Shown here: piece by piece, positions 1 to 5,231 of the stretch
Position numbering within the stretch: position 1 is the stretch's first letter
How the letters are laid out: the number at the start of each line of letters is the position of its first letter
DNA from: Pseudomonadota bacterium
GTDB lineage: Bacteria; Myxococcota_A; Polyangia; Polyangiales; Polyangiaceae
NCBI GenBank assembly: GCA_023411445.1
Contig: JAEYOT010000914.1
Coordinates: 1-5,440 of the forward strand
DNA length: 5,440 nucleotides
Direction of reading: 5' to 3'
Notes under the pieces: generated by a model
The model's input: the letters and a program-made list of their open reading frames with translations, nothing else
Database searches by the model: none
What the model was told of the DNA's origin: nothing
Program-made: the position numbers and the translations under genes

Positions 1-30
1 CCCCCCCGGGCCCGGGCCCGCGCGCGCCCC
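1..30. repeat. GC-only low-complexity tract at left edge
   Basis: The first 30 bases contain only G and C: a run of seven C, then alternating GGG and CCC triplets (period 6), then CG alternation and a final CCCC. In the minus-strand reading frame it encodes a Gly/Pro/Arg tail (GARGPGPGG) that does not look like a propeller blade. It is either a genuine simple repeat or a low-quality contig end. Confidence 0.6.
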
Positions 31-166
31 ACCGCCGCGGGGTGTGGGGCGCGCCCACGACGTAGTTCACGCCCACGCCGGCGTGACCCGCCAGGCGAAG
101 CTCCCAAGCCTGACCGCGCTTCTCCGCGAAAAACGTGCCCTTGCGAGTACCGAGCAACACGCGCAT
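1..166 (-). CDS. BNR/sialidase-like beta-propeller protein, N-terminal fragment
   Basis: Only the first 55 residues lie in the window; the gene continues past the left edge. The opening residues MRVLLGTRKGTFF match the start of BNR/Asp-box 'exo-alpha-sialidase-like' or glycosyl-hydrolase-like propeller proteins, where a short strand followed by a T-R-K-G turn forms the first blade. The family is usually several hundred residues long, and most members have no demonstrated sialidase activity. ATG at 166 is chosen because the family begins right at this strand. An in-frame GTG at 181 would add five residues (VKSQG), and neither start has a strong Shine-Dalgarno. The gene lies 43 bp after the stop of the MoaD-like gene on the same strand, so the two are probably cotranscribed. 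From about residue 40 the translation becomes Pro/Gly/Arg-rich because the DNA is a GGGCCC tract, so that end may not be real protein sequence. Family assignment is moderately sure; function is unknown. Confidence 0.6.
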   Translation of the reverse strand, partial: MRVLLGTRKGTFFAEKRGQAWELRLAGHAGVGVNYVVGAPHTPRRWGARGPGPGG

Positions 167-209
167 GCCCTGGCTTTTCACCGAGCCCGGGCGCCGCCGC
201 AACCCCGAA

Positions 210-488
210 TCAACCGCCGCTCAGGGCCTGCATGATCAGCACGCGCGTACCAGAGGACACCGGGTCGCTCAGGCGCGTGCGATCGCGGATGCGCTCCTGC
301 TCCACGAAGATGTTGACATGGGGCCTCAGACAACCGCGCTCGTCGCACACGTAGAAGCTGAAGCCCGGCGCGATGCGCTCGAGCTCGCGCACGACCTCGG
401 CCACCGTGGACGCCTCCACGAGCAGCTCCCGGTCGCGCAGCGCGGGCAGGTGGTCCCACAGGTGCTTGGTCACCTCTACCCGGACCAT
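210..488 (-). CDS. MoaD/ThiS family ubiquitin-like protein with C-terminal Gly-Gly
   Basis: The protein has 92 residues and a beta-grasp fold of the MoaD/ThiS type. An opening strand (VRVEVTKHL) is followed by a helix at about 28-40 (TVAEVVRELERIAPGF), the conserved block RPHVNIFV at 56-63, and the end VLIMQALSGG. The exposed terminal Gly-Gly is the feature that MoaD, ThiS and related sulfur carriers use for adenylation by an E1-like enzyme and thiocarboxylate formation. Whether this protein carries sulfur or is attached to something is inference; no moa, thi or E1-like gene is in view. ATG at 488 starts directly at the first strand, and a GTG at 491 is the only close alternative. No Shine-Dalgarno precedes it, but a short upstream reading frame ends in a TGATG overlap with this start, so translational coupling is possible. 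The propeller gene follows 43 bp downstream. Cys48 and Cys53 (CDERGC) are extra cysteines. Family call is confident; the pathway is open. Confidence 0.88.
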   Translation of the reverse strand: MVRVEVTKHLWDHLPALRDRELLVEASTVAEVVRELERIAPGFSFYVCDERGCLRPHVNIFVEQERIRDRTRLSDPVSSGTRVLIMQALSGG

Positions 489-529
489 CACGACACCGGC
501 ACGCGGTGGTTGAGGGGCATCTTCGTCAT
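488..529 (-). other. Possible short leader ORF overlapping the MoaD-like start
   Basis: A 13-codon frame reads MTKMPLNHRVPVS and stops with TGA at 490-488. That stop overlaps the ATG (488-486) of the MoaD-like gene as TGATG, a classic coupling arrangement. In-frame ATGs at 550 and 547 could extend it to 20 codons, but these overlap or sit just after the TATAAT box and would probably not be transcribed. It has no recognisable Shine-Dalgarno and no family resemblance, and its short length makes a chance frame quite possible. Confidence 0.22.
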
Positions 530-548
530 GGTTGCGGCGTGAGCCATC

Positions 549-554
549 ATTATA
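549..554 (-). promoter_or_regulatory. Candidate -10 box TATAAT for the MoaD-like/propeller unit
   Basis: A perfect TATAAT reads on the minus strand from 554 to 549, in an otherwise GC-rich divergent intergenic region. Transcription would begin near 542 and give a leader of about 13 bases before the ATG at 529, or about 54 bases before the MoaD-like ATG at 488. The region 17 bp upstream reads TTCAGC, a poor match to TTGACA, and there is no TG extension of the -10 box. The call rests on the hexamer and its position only. Confidence 0.4.
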
Positions 555-628
555 CCTGAGCCTCGCTCTGCGCTGAAATGGGCCCGTTGATCCGCCGGAA
601 AATGCGCGCCCCGGAAACACGTTGGCCT

Positions 629-634
629 TATGCT
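629..634 (+). promoter_or_regulatory. Candidate -10-like hexamer just upstream of the zinc-ribbon gene
   Basis: TATGCT ends 8 bp before the ATG at 643. That spacing would place the transcription start at or next to the start codon, as in leaderless bacterial genes. No Shine-Dalgarno lies between the hexamer and the ATG, and no -35 match is seen. The hexamer matches TATAAT at four of six positions, so chance is a real alternative. Confidence 0.25.
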
Positions 635-642
635 GGCGGGCC

Positions 643-1410
643 ATGCAGACGTGCCCCCGCTGCGGCGCGACCATCGATCCTTCCGCGCTTGCCTGCCCCT
701 ACTGCCAGACGCAAACGGCCTACGGCAAAGCGCACGCCGAGCAGCAAGCCGCCTACCAGTACCACGCGGCGCAGGCGTACGACGCGCAGCGGGCCGCCGA
801 GCGCCACGCCAGGCAGCAAACGCTGACCAAGAAGGCTCAGCACGCGCTGTTCGCGTCGCTCGGCGCGACGCTGACCTGCTGCCTACCGTTCGCCTTCGTG
901 GGCCTGGTCATGGGGCTCAACGTCAAGAAGGCGGCACGCCAAGAAGGTATGGTCGCGCCCGCCAGCGCGACGGCGGCAGTGGCGCTGGGCGTGTTCGCGC
1001 TCGCCTCGTTCGCCGGCGTGCTGGCGCTGGGCCTTCACGTCAATCAAGAGCTCGACGAGCGCGTCGCGGAGCTCAGCGCCCAGCTGGAGCCCGGCCGCAG
1101 CAGCCAGACGCTGGACACCGCGACGGCGTGCGGCTTGATCGAGCTGGAGCTCCTGCAGCAGGGCTACGCGGGCAAGACCGGGGTATCGATCGCGGCCTTC
1201 CAATGCGACGGGCGTCTGGAGCAAACGGGCGATCAGGCGCAGCTGCAGGACGTGCGCTTTCGCACGAGCAGCGACGATCGGCACACGGTCAGCGGCTGCT
1301 TGGTGCGCGGCAGCCGCTGGAGCGTGAAGGAGCTACGAGCGGATGGCTCTTGCGCGCCGCGCGCGGAGAGCGCAGCAGCGCCGTCCGCCGCTCCCGCTCC
1401 CTCACGCTGA
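643..1410 (+). CDS. Zinc-ribbon membrane protein, DUF4190-like
   Basis: The protein has 255 residues. An N-terminal zinc ribbon has the pairs C4-P-R-C7 and C18-P-Y-C21. A Gln/Ala/Tyr-rich polar helix follows (about 25-65). Two hydrophobic segments at about 68-92 and 106-131, separated by a basic stretch (KKAARQEG), resemble the DUF4190 two-helix hairpin. The C-terminal part (about 133-240) has four cysteines (163, 188, 219, 237) and ends in an Ala/Pro/Ser tail. Both the pre-TM1 region and the inter-helix loop are basic, so topology is undecided. If the tail domain is outside the membrane, its four cysteines could form disulfides. ATG at 643 was chosen because it puts the first CxxC at residue 4; a TTG at 622 would only add seven residues. 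The gene is divergent from the MoaD-like gene and convergent with the lipoprotein gene, so it is probably monocistronic. No enzymatic function is recognisable. Confidence 0.8.
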   Translation: MQTCPRCGATIDPSALACPYCQTQTAYGKAHAEQQAAYQYHAAQAYDAQRAAERHARQQTLTKKAQHALFASLGATLTCCLPFAFVGLVMGLNVKKAARQEGMVAPASATAAVALGVFALASFAGVLALGLHVNQELDERVAELSAQLEPGRSSQTLDTATACGLIELELLQQGYAGKTGVSIAAFQCDGRLEQTGDQAQLQDVRFRTSSDDRHTVSGCLVRGSRWSVKELRADGSCAPRAESAAAPSAAPAPSR

Positions 1411-1420
1411 GCGCGGCTCA
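1408..1420. repeat. Perfect inverted repeat containing both convergent stop codons
   Basis: TGAGC-GCG-GCTCA is a 5-bp inverted repeat with a 3-base spacer. The plus-strand stop TGA (1408-1410) and the minus-strand stop TGA (1420-1418) form its two ends. It is too short, and lacks a T-run, to be called an intrinsic terminator, and no other terminator is visible between the two convergent genes. Confidence 0.5.
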
Positions 1421-2203
1421 CAGACAGACGAGGAACCTCACGTCGTCCACCCACAGCTCGAACTCGTGCCCGCGTGGCAGCGAGAAATCCAAGCTGACGA
1501 GCTGCTGCGCAGAGAGGGCCATTGGACGAGGGTTACCCCAGCCGGCTTCCTGCGCGAGCTCGGCGAAGGCGACGCGGTACTCCTGCCAGTCGGTGCTCAA
1601 GCTCAGGTCCTTGCCGAAGTGGTTCCAGCAACCTCCCGGCTCGTCGCGGCAAACGCCGCCAGCGGGGTGGGTGTTGACATCGCTCAGCTTCAGACGAACT
1701 TGGGTGGTCGACGACGGACCGACCTTCGCCCAAAACGACACGCCGGCGTACTTGGAGGCGTCGTACAGGCGATTGTCGGGCAAAAATCCGACGCCCATCA
1801 CCGCGCCCCACGCGGGCAAGTCCGGCAGCGTCTTGCCGACAACGCGCGCGGCTTGCTTGCTGGCGCCCGGGCCGCCAGGGCTCGGGAGCAGCTGACCTTT
1901 GGGCTCAATCGTGGAGCCGTGGTTGTCCGCGGCCGTGAACCAATAGCCGCTGCGACCGCCCACCAGGATCGCTCGGCTGTCGCCGTCCTCGAAATCATCC
2001 AGGCCGCCATCCGGCGCGGCCGTCATTCCGCGCTCACAGCTCTGGGGCAGTGGGGCAGCGCTCGGCGCCGGTGTGGCGGCCGCAGGCGCGGGCTGCACGG
2101 CGGACGCGGCAGGCGTGGCGGCGGGAGCGATGGGCTCGCGTTCGGGCGGCGCGCAGGCGACGACGAACAGAGCGACCAAGACTTGCGGGGCGTGCTTCAC
2201 CAT
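1418..2203 (-). CDS. Lipoprotein with CBM11/CIA30-like jelly-roll domain
   Basis: The protein has 261 residues. A short lipoprotein signal (MVKHAPQVLVALFVVAC) ends in a lipobox VVAC with Cys17 as the predicted lipidation site. The following Ala-Pro is not an inner-membrane retention signal, so the outer membrane is the likely location. Residues 18-54 are an Ala/Pro-rich linker. Residues about 68-261 show the pattern of galactose-binding/CBM11- or CIA30-type jelly rolls: an opening LDDFEDGD, a central strand YAGVSFWAK (152-160), and a closing ELWVDDVRF (249-257). A loop CRDEPGGCWNHFG (185-197) carries Cys185 and Cys192, which could form a disulfide. Cys56 and Cys260 are the other two. Such domains usually bind glycans, but the ligand is not predictable here. 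No catalytic domain is fused. It is the last gene of the four-gene minus-strand cluster, 26 bp after the barrel gene, and ends 7 bp from the opposing zinc-ribbon gene. The ATG at 2203 has no clear Shine-Dalgarno. Confidence 0.8.
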   Translation of the reverse strand: MVKHAPQVLVALFVVACAPPEREPIAPAATPAASAVQPAPAAATPAPSAAPLPQSCERGMTAAPDGGLDDFEDGDSRAILVGGRSGYWFTAADNHGSTIEPKGQLLPSPGGPGASKQAARVVGKTLPDLPAWGAVMGVGFLPDNRLYDASKYAGVSFWAKVGPSSTTQVRLKLSDVNTHPAGGVCRDEPGGCWNHFGKDLSLSTDWQEYRVAFAELAQEAGWGNPRPMALSAQQLVSLDFSLPRGHEFELWVDDVRFLVCL

Positions 2204-2229
2204 GCGCGGACCATAGAGCGCGCCCTCGC

Positions 2230-3531
2230 TCAGTGCCAGAAGCCGATGCTGAACGCCGTGCTCAGGTACTCGCGCGCCGCGTCCGCCGCCAGCGACAGGC
2301 GCCAGTAGTCGAACGGATCCGCCAAGCCGAACACGTTCCAGCGAAACAAGCGCACGTCCAGACCGGCCGTACCGTGGAGGCGATCCTCGCTGTCCGCGGT
2401 GCGGGATGGCTCGTAGTAGCTGCCGGCTCGCAGGCGGAGCACGTGCGCCACGACCTCGCTCTCCACGCCCAGACGCGGTGACAGCACGGGCCGGGACGAC
2501 GTCTGCTCGTCACTGTCGCCCCAATACTGACCAATGCTCACGCGGTCGCCGCCGCCCTCGAGCATGGCAAGCTCGCCGCTGATCAAGACGTAGCGCCGCT
2601 GCACGCGCTGATAGTTCTCGAACAGGTCACGCTTGGCGCGCTTCAGCTCGTCTTCCGTCGGCTTTCTACCGGGCGCGAGGCGGCGGGCGTGATCGCGCGC
2701 GGTCGTGAACGGCGGGTTCAGCGGCCGCTGCCCAAATTGATAGGCGAAGCCCAGCGCCGCCTCCCATGGCACGTGCATCGTGCTGTCCGGCTCGCCCGGC
2801 GCGGCGGGCAGCGACGCTTCGATCGAGGAGCGGAAGGCAGCGGCGAGACGAAACTGCGAAAAAAGAGGCTTTATCATCACGCCCAGCTCCAAGCCGAGCC
2901 CAGCGTTGCTGAGCCCGCTGCCGCCGCTGTGGCGGTCGAAGCTCACGCCGATCATGCGAGCACCGAGGCCGAGCAGCAGCTGCCCCTGCAGAAAGCCGTA
3001 GCCGGCGTTGGTGTGCACGATCCCAAAGTCGGCGGCCAAGTCCGTCGGCGTGATGCCTTGCGCGCGGTCCTGACGCGTGGCCGCGTTGCGCTGCGCTTCC
3101 GCCGAAATTCCGAAACCTGCGTGACGGTAGTTGAGGAGCGCGGCAACGGAGCCAAAAAACGCCGTATTCTGCTCGATTTCCTGGGTTTCGCTCGCGGAGC
3201 TGTTGCTCTCATCCTGCGGCAAGATGGCGCCGATCGCGATGTCCACACCGAAGCCGAAGGACCACGGCGTCCACGAATGAGGCACGCGCACGGCGACGGA
3301 GGCCGGGTTGATGGCGACGCCCTCTGTGTCTTCGGCGATGGCGACAAACGCACCACCCATGCCAATGAGCCTCGTGCTGCCGGTGATCGGGCCGCGCACG
3401 GTGTCGATGGCGGCAGGCTCGACAGGCTCTTCCATCTGCGCGCTCGCCCGCCCGGCGCACACGCCAACCAACGCGAAGCCAGAGAGGGCGCCGAGCAGGC
3501 CAGCGGCGCGACGTGGAGCAAGGCGAATCAC
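2230..3531 (-). CDS. Outer-membrane beta-barrel protein, FadL/OmpP1/PorV-like
   Basis: The protein has 433 residues if started at GTG 3531. That start gives a basic n-region (VIRLAPRR), a hydrophobic core and a signal-peptidase I site ASA|Q after residue 31. An earlier in-frame ATG at 3678 would overlap the dehydrogenase gene by 109 bp and bury the signal peptide, so it is rejected. After cleavage comes the family hallmark STRLIGMGGAFVAIAEDTEG-VAINPASVAV (about 52-81), which corresponds to the 'GMGGAFvA..DD...NPA' N-terminus of FadL/OmpP1/UPF0164/PorV barrels. Alternating amphipathic strands follow, including RLAAAFRSSIEASL, VPWEAALGFAYQFG, and the late block SPRLGVESEV...LRLRAGSYYEPSRT. The chain ends STAFSIGFWH, a terminal strand with near-terminal aromatics. 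A charged helical segment (about 278-326, with TEDELKRAKRDLFENYQRVQRR) interrupts the strand pattern and is probably a loop insertion. The gene sits 38 bp after the dehydrogenase and 26 bp before the lipoprotein. Its cargo or partner is unknown. Confidence 0.82.
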   Translation of the reverse strand: MIRLAPRRAAGLLGALSGFALVGVCAGRASAQMEEPVEPAAIDTVRGPITGSTRLIGMGGAFVAIAEDTEGVAINPASVAVRVPHSWTPWSFGFGVDIAIGAILPQDESNSSASETQEIEQNTAFFGSVAALLNYRHAGFGISAEAQRNAATRQDRAQGITPTDLAADFGIVHTNAGYGFLQGQLLLGLGARMIGVSFDRHSGGSGLSNAGLGLELGVMIKPLFSQFRLAAAFRSSIEASLPAAPGEPDSTMHVPWEAALGFAYQFGQRPLNPPFTTARDHARRLAPGRKPTEDELKRAKRDLFENYQRVQRRYVLISGELAMLEGGGDRVSIGQYWGDSDEQTSSRPVLSPRLGVESEVVAHVLRLRAGSYYEPSRTADSEDRLHGTAGLDVRLFRWNVFGLADPFDYWRLSLAADAAREYLSTAFSIGFWH

Positions 3532-3569
3532 GGAGCGGCGGCCGGCTGCAATGGACGTGCCGGGAGGCG

Positions 3570-4487
3570 TCAGCGCAAGGAATCCAGCTCCGGTCCGAGC
3601 TCCTGAAACCACAGCTCCAGGTACTCCTGACTGATAGCCGAAGCGTGAGGCAAGAGCGCCAAGTTGGGCGCGTCCCACAGCGGCGAATCGACGGGCAAGG
3701 GCTCGCGCTCGAACACGTCCAAGAAGGCGCCCGCGATTTGACCTGAGCGAAGCGCGTGGAGCAGCGCCGCTTCATCGACCGCGTTGCCGCGCCCGAGGTT
3801 ATACAGCGTGGCGCTGGGCTTCATCAGCAGAAGCTCCGCGTCCGAGATCAGGTGATCCGCGCCCGTATCGCCGGGGAGCGTCAGCACCACGTGATCGGTG
3901 TGAGGCAAGAGCTCATGCAGCTCCGTCACCGGCCGCACCGCCTGCGCCGGTCCTGGCTCCACGTTCGGGCTCCGCTTCACGCCCGTTACCCGCACGCCGA
4001 TCGCCGTGAGCAGCCGCGCGCACTCGCGGCCGAGCGGACCATAGCCGACGATCAGCGCGTGCTGGCCCGCCAGGCGCCGCGTGGCAGCGTACGGTTCGCG
4101 CTCGTAGCGACGCGCGCGTTGAGCCGCGATGGCTTGTCCGAGGCGCCGCGAGCAAAACAGCATCATCGCGAGCAGCGTCTCGGCCATGATCTGGCCGTGG
4201 AAGTGGCCATGCACGGCGCGCACGCGGCCGCTGGGGTCGCGCTCGAGCTTCTCCCGCCCTGCCGCGGGCGTCGCGACCACACGGAGCTTCGGCGCACGCT
4301 CGTACCAGGCCGCAGAGAAATGCCAGACCAAGGCCACCTCCGCGTCCGTCAGCTCGCGCAAGAACGCAGCCTCATCCCGCACTTCGACGAACGAGTGGTG
4401 AGGATGACGCGCGGCGAGCGCCGCGAGCTGCTCGGGCTGCTGCTCGAAGGCACGGATCTCGTTGGGGAGCCAGACGACGACCTTCAT
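3570..4487 (-). CDS. D-isomer-specific 2-hydroxyacid dehydrogenase (glyoxylate/hydroxypyruvate reductase type)
   Basis: The protein has 305 residues, the normal length for this family. It would catalyse NAD(P)H-dependent interconversion of a 2-keto acid and a D-2-hydroxy acid in the cytoplasm. The Rossmann motif G-Y-G-P-L-G lies at 148-153. The catalytic triad is complete: Arg233 in LYNLGRGNAVDEAALL, Glu262 in DVFEREPLP, and His281 in LLPHASA. The second Rossmann strand ends GVKRSPN, with basic residues where NAD-specific members carry Asp, so NADP(H) preference is inferred. The N-terminal substrate domain (1 to about 95) is followed by HGHFHGQIMAETLLAMML, the usual interdomain helix. ATG at 4487 is chosen because MKVVVWLPNE begins the first strand. 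It has a G-run immediately upstream (GGGGG), and an in-frame ATG at 4565 would overlap the previous gene. The gene is 41 bp after the TPR-like gene and 38 bp before the barrel gene. The exact substrate cannot be set from sequence. Confidence 0.92.
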   Translation of the reverse strand: MKVVVWLPNEIRAFEQQPEQLAALAARHPHHSFVEVRDEAAFLRELTDAEVALVWHFSAAWYERAPKLRVVATPAAGREKLERDPSGRVRAVHGHFHGQIMAETLLAMMLFCSRRLGQAIAAQRARRYEREPYAATRRLAGQHALIVGYGPLGRECARLLTAIGVRVTGVKRSPNVEPGPAQAVRPVTELHELLPHTDHVVLTLPGDTGADHLISDAELLLMKPSATLYNLGRGNAVDEAALLHALRSGQIAGAFLDVFEREPLPVDSPLWDAPNLALLPHASAISQEYLELWFQELGPELDSLR

Positions 4488-4528
4488 CCCCCGGAGATGC
4501 GCGATCGCGGCCGCGCACACAACCGTTT

Positions 4529-5074
4529 TCAGCTGGCCACGGCGAAGGGCCGCGCGCGTTCGCACGGCCGCTGCACCAAGCGGCGCAGCAGGACGTGACC
4601 GGGCCAGTGACGCGGCAACTGCTCGAGCGCCGAGCGCGCGACCGCCAGCTTGCCCTCGTCGTCGCCAAGCTTGTCCCGCACGAAGGCTTCACCCAGATAG
4701 AGCGCGGCTTCTTGCGGGTGGAGCGCGCGGCTGTGGCCGAGCAGCCGCAGGCCGGCGCGCAGGTTGAGCAATCGTCCGCTGTCCCCTCGCTCCGGGATCG
4801 CAGCGGCTAGCGAAGCCAGCGTGAACGCGAGGCGCTGGAGCGGACGCGCTCCGAGCGGGCGCAGCGCCTCAGCCGTGAGCCAACGCTCGGCGCTGTCGAG
4901 CAACGGCGCCGCCGGCGCCAGCCGCAGCGCCTGGCACAGCAGGGCTATGGACAGGTGAGCGTCTCCGCGCTGCGCCAGCCGGCGCGCGAGAGCCGCAGCG
5001 GCCAGGGCTTGTGAGATCGGGCTGGGACTGGTCGCGCTGATCGGGCTCACGCTGACGGCGAGTGCACGGCTCAT
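4529..5074 (-). CDS. TPR-like all-helical protein
   Basis: The protein has 181 residues, is Ala/Leu/Arg-rich and predicted entirely helical. Two segments have the spacing of tetratricopeptide repeats: about 23-56 (ALAAAALARRLAQRGD then SIALLCQALRLAP) and about 122-156 (EAALYLGEAFVRDKLGDD then LAVARSALEQLP). The middle (about 60-115) looks like degenerate helical hairpins. There is no signal peptide or membrane segment; the first 20 residues are a Ser/Pro/Ala-rich, probably unstructured lead. ATG at 5074 is preferred; a GAGG sits one base before it, which is close for a Shine-Dalgarno. An in-frame GTG at 5083 would add three residues. It is the first gene of the four-gene cluster (41 bp before the dehydrogenase) and diverges from the lipoprotein gene at 5232. 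TPR proteins usually scaffold protein contacts; no partner is identifiable here. Confidence 0.72.
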   Translation of the reverse strand: MSRALAVSVSPISATSPSPISQALAAAALARRLAQRGDAHLSIALLCQALRLAPAAPLLDSAERWLTAEALRPLGARPLQRLAFTLASLAAAIPERGDSGRLLNLRAGLRLLGHSRALHPQEAALYLGEAFVRDKLGDDEGKLAVARSALEQLPRHWPGHVLLRRLVQRPCERARPFAVAS

Positions 5075-5231
5075 GCCTCGCACACCGCAGCGTCAATCTC
5101 GCTGCAAACGCGAATTGCGCACCTTGTAGGCGTCAGATCGATCGCCCGAGGCAGCCTGGTGTGAGGGGGCGTTTCGTCTCGCGCAGCGGGCTCGGCGCTG
5201 CCCCTGCTCTGGAGGCGAGTACACTGCCGGC
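5075..5231. other. Divergent intergenic region
   Basis: These 157 bp separate the first gene of the minus-strand cluster from the plus-strand lipoprotein gene and must hold promoters for both unless transcription reads in. Minus-strand TTGACG-type elements (near 5096-5091) and CTGACG (near 5135-5130) are visible, but neither has a convincing -10 partner at 16-18 bp. On the plus strand, GGAGG at 5211-5215 is 16 bases from the ATG, too far for a normal Shine-Dalgarno. GATCGATC near 5135-5142 is a small palindrome of no assigned role. Confidence 0.5.
5220..5225 (+). promoter_or_regulatory. Candidate -10-like hexamer just upstream of the isoaspartyl-methyltransferase-like gene
   Basis: TACACT ends 6 bp before the ATG at 5232, a spacing that would start transcription at the start codon. 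It matches TATAAT at four of six positions, has no -35 partner, and no Shine-Dalgarno lies between it and the ATG. The arrangement parallels TATGCT in front of the gene at 643. Confidence 0.25.

Noticed and set aside
489..674. 62-residue N-terminal extension of the MoaD-like protein
   Set aside because: It would run through the divergent promoter region and into the zinc-ribbon gene. The beta-grasp domain begins exactly at the ATG at 488.
1411..1417. Intrinsic terminator between the convergent genes
   Set aside because: The only structure is a 5-bp palindrome and there is no T-run on either strand.
630..1895. 421-codon open frame on the plus strand
   Set aside because: It overlaps the zinc-ribbon gene in another frame and then runs antisense to the lipoprotein gene. 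Its product is Arg/Ala/Gly-rich without any family pattern, as expected of shadow frames in GC-rich DNA.
1343..2308. 321-codon open frame on the plus strand
   Set aside because: It is antisense to the lipoprotein gene, which has a signal peptide, lipobox and recognisable domain. The plus-strand product has no domain and is Arg-rich.
2689..3606. 305-codon open frame on the plus strand
   Set aside because: It is antisense to the beta-barrel gene, whose hallmark motifs are clear. The antisense product is Arg/Gly/Ala-rich with no motif.
3532..3678. N-terminal extension of the barrel protein from an ATG at 3678
   Set aside because: It would overlap the end of the dehydrogenase gene and place about 49 residues before an obvious signal peptide. 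GTG at 3531 is the better start.
4488..4565. 26-residue N-terminal extension of the dehydrogenase
   Set aside because: It would overlap the TPR-like gene and does not resemble the family start, which begins at MKVVVWLPNE.
3756..4598. 280-codon open frame on the plus strand
   Set aside because: It is antisense to the dehydrogenase, whose Rossmann motif and catalytic Arg/Glu/His are all present on the minus strand.
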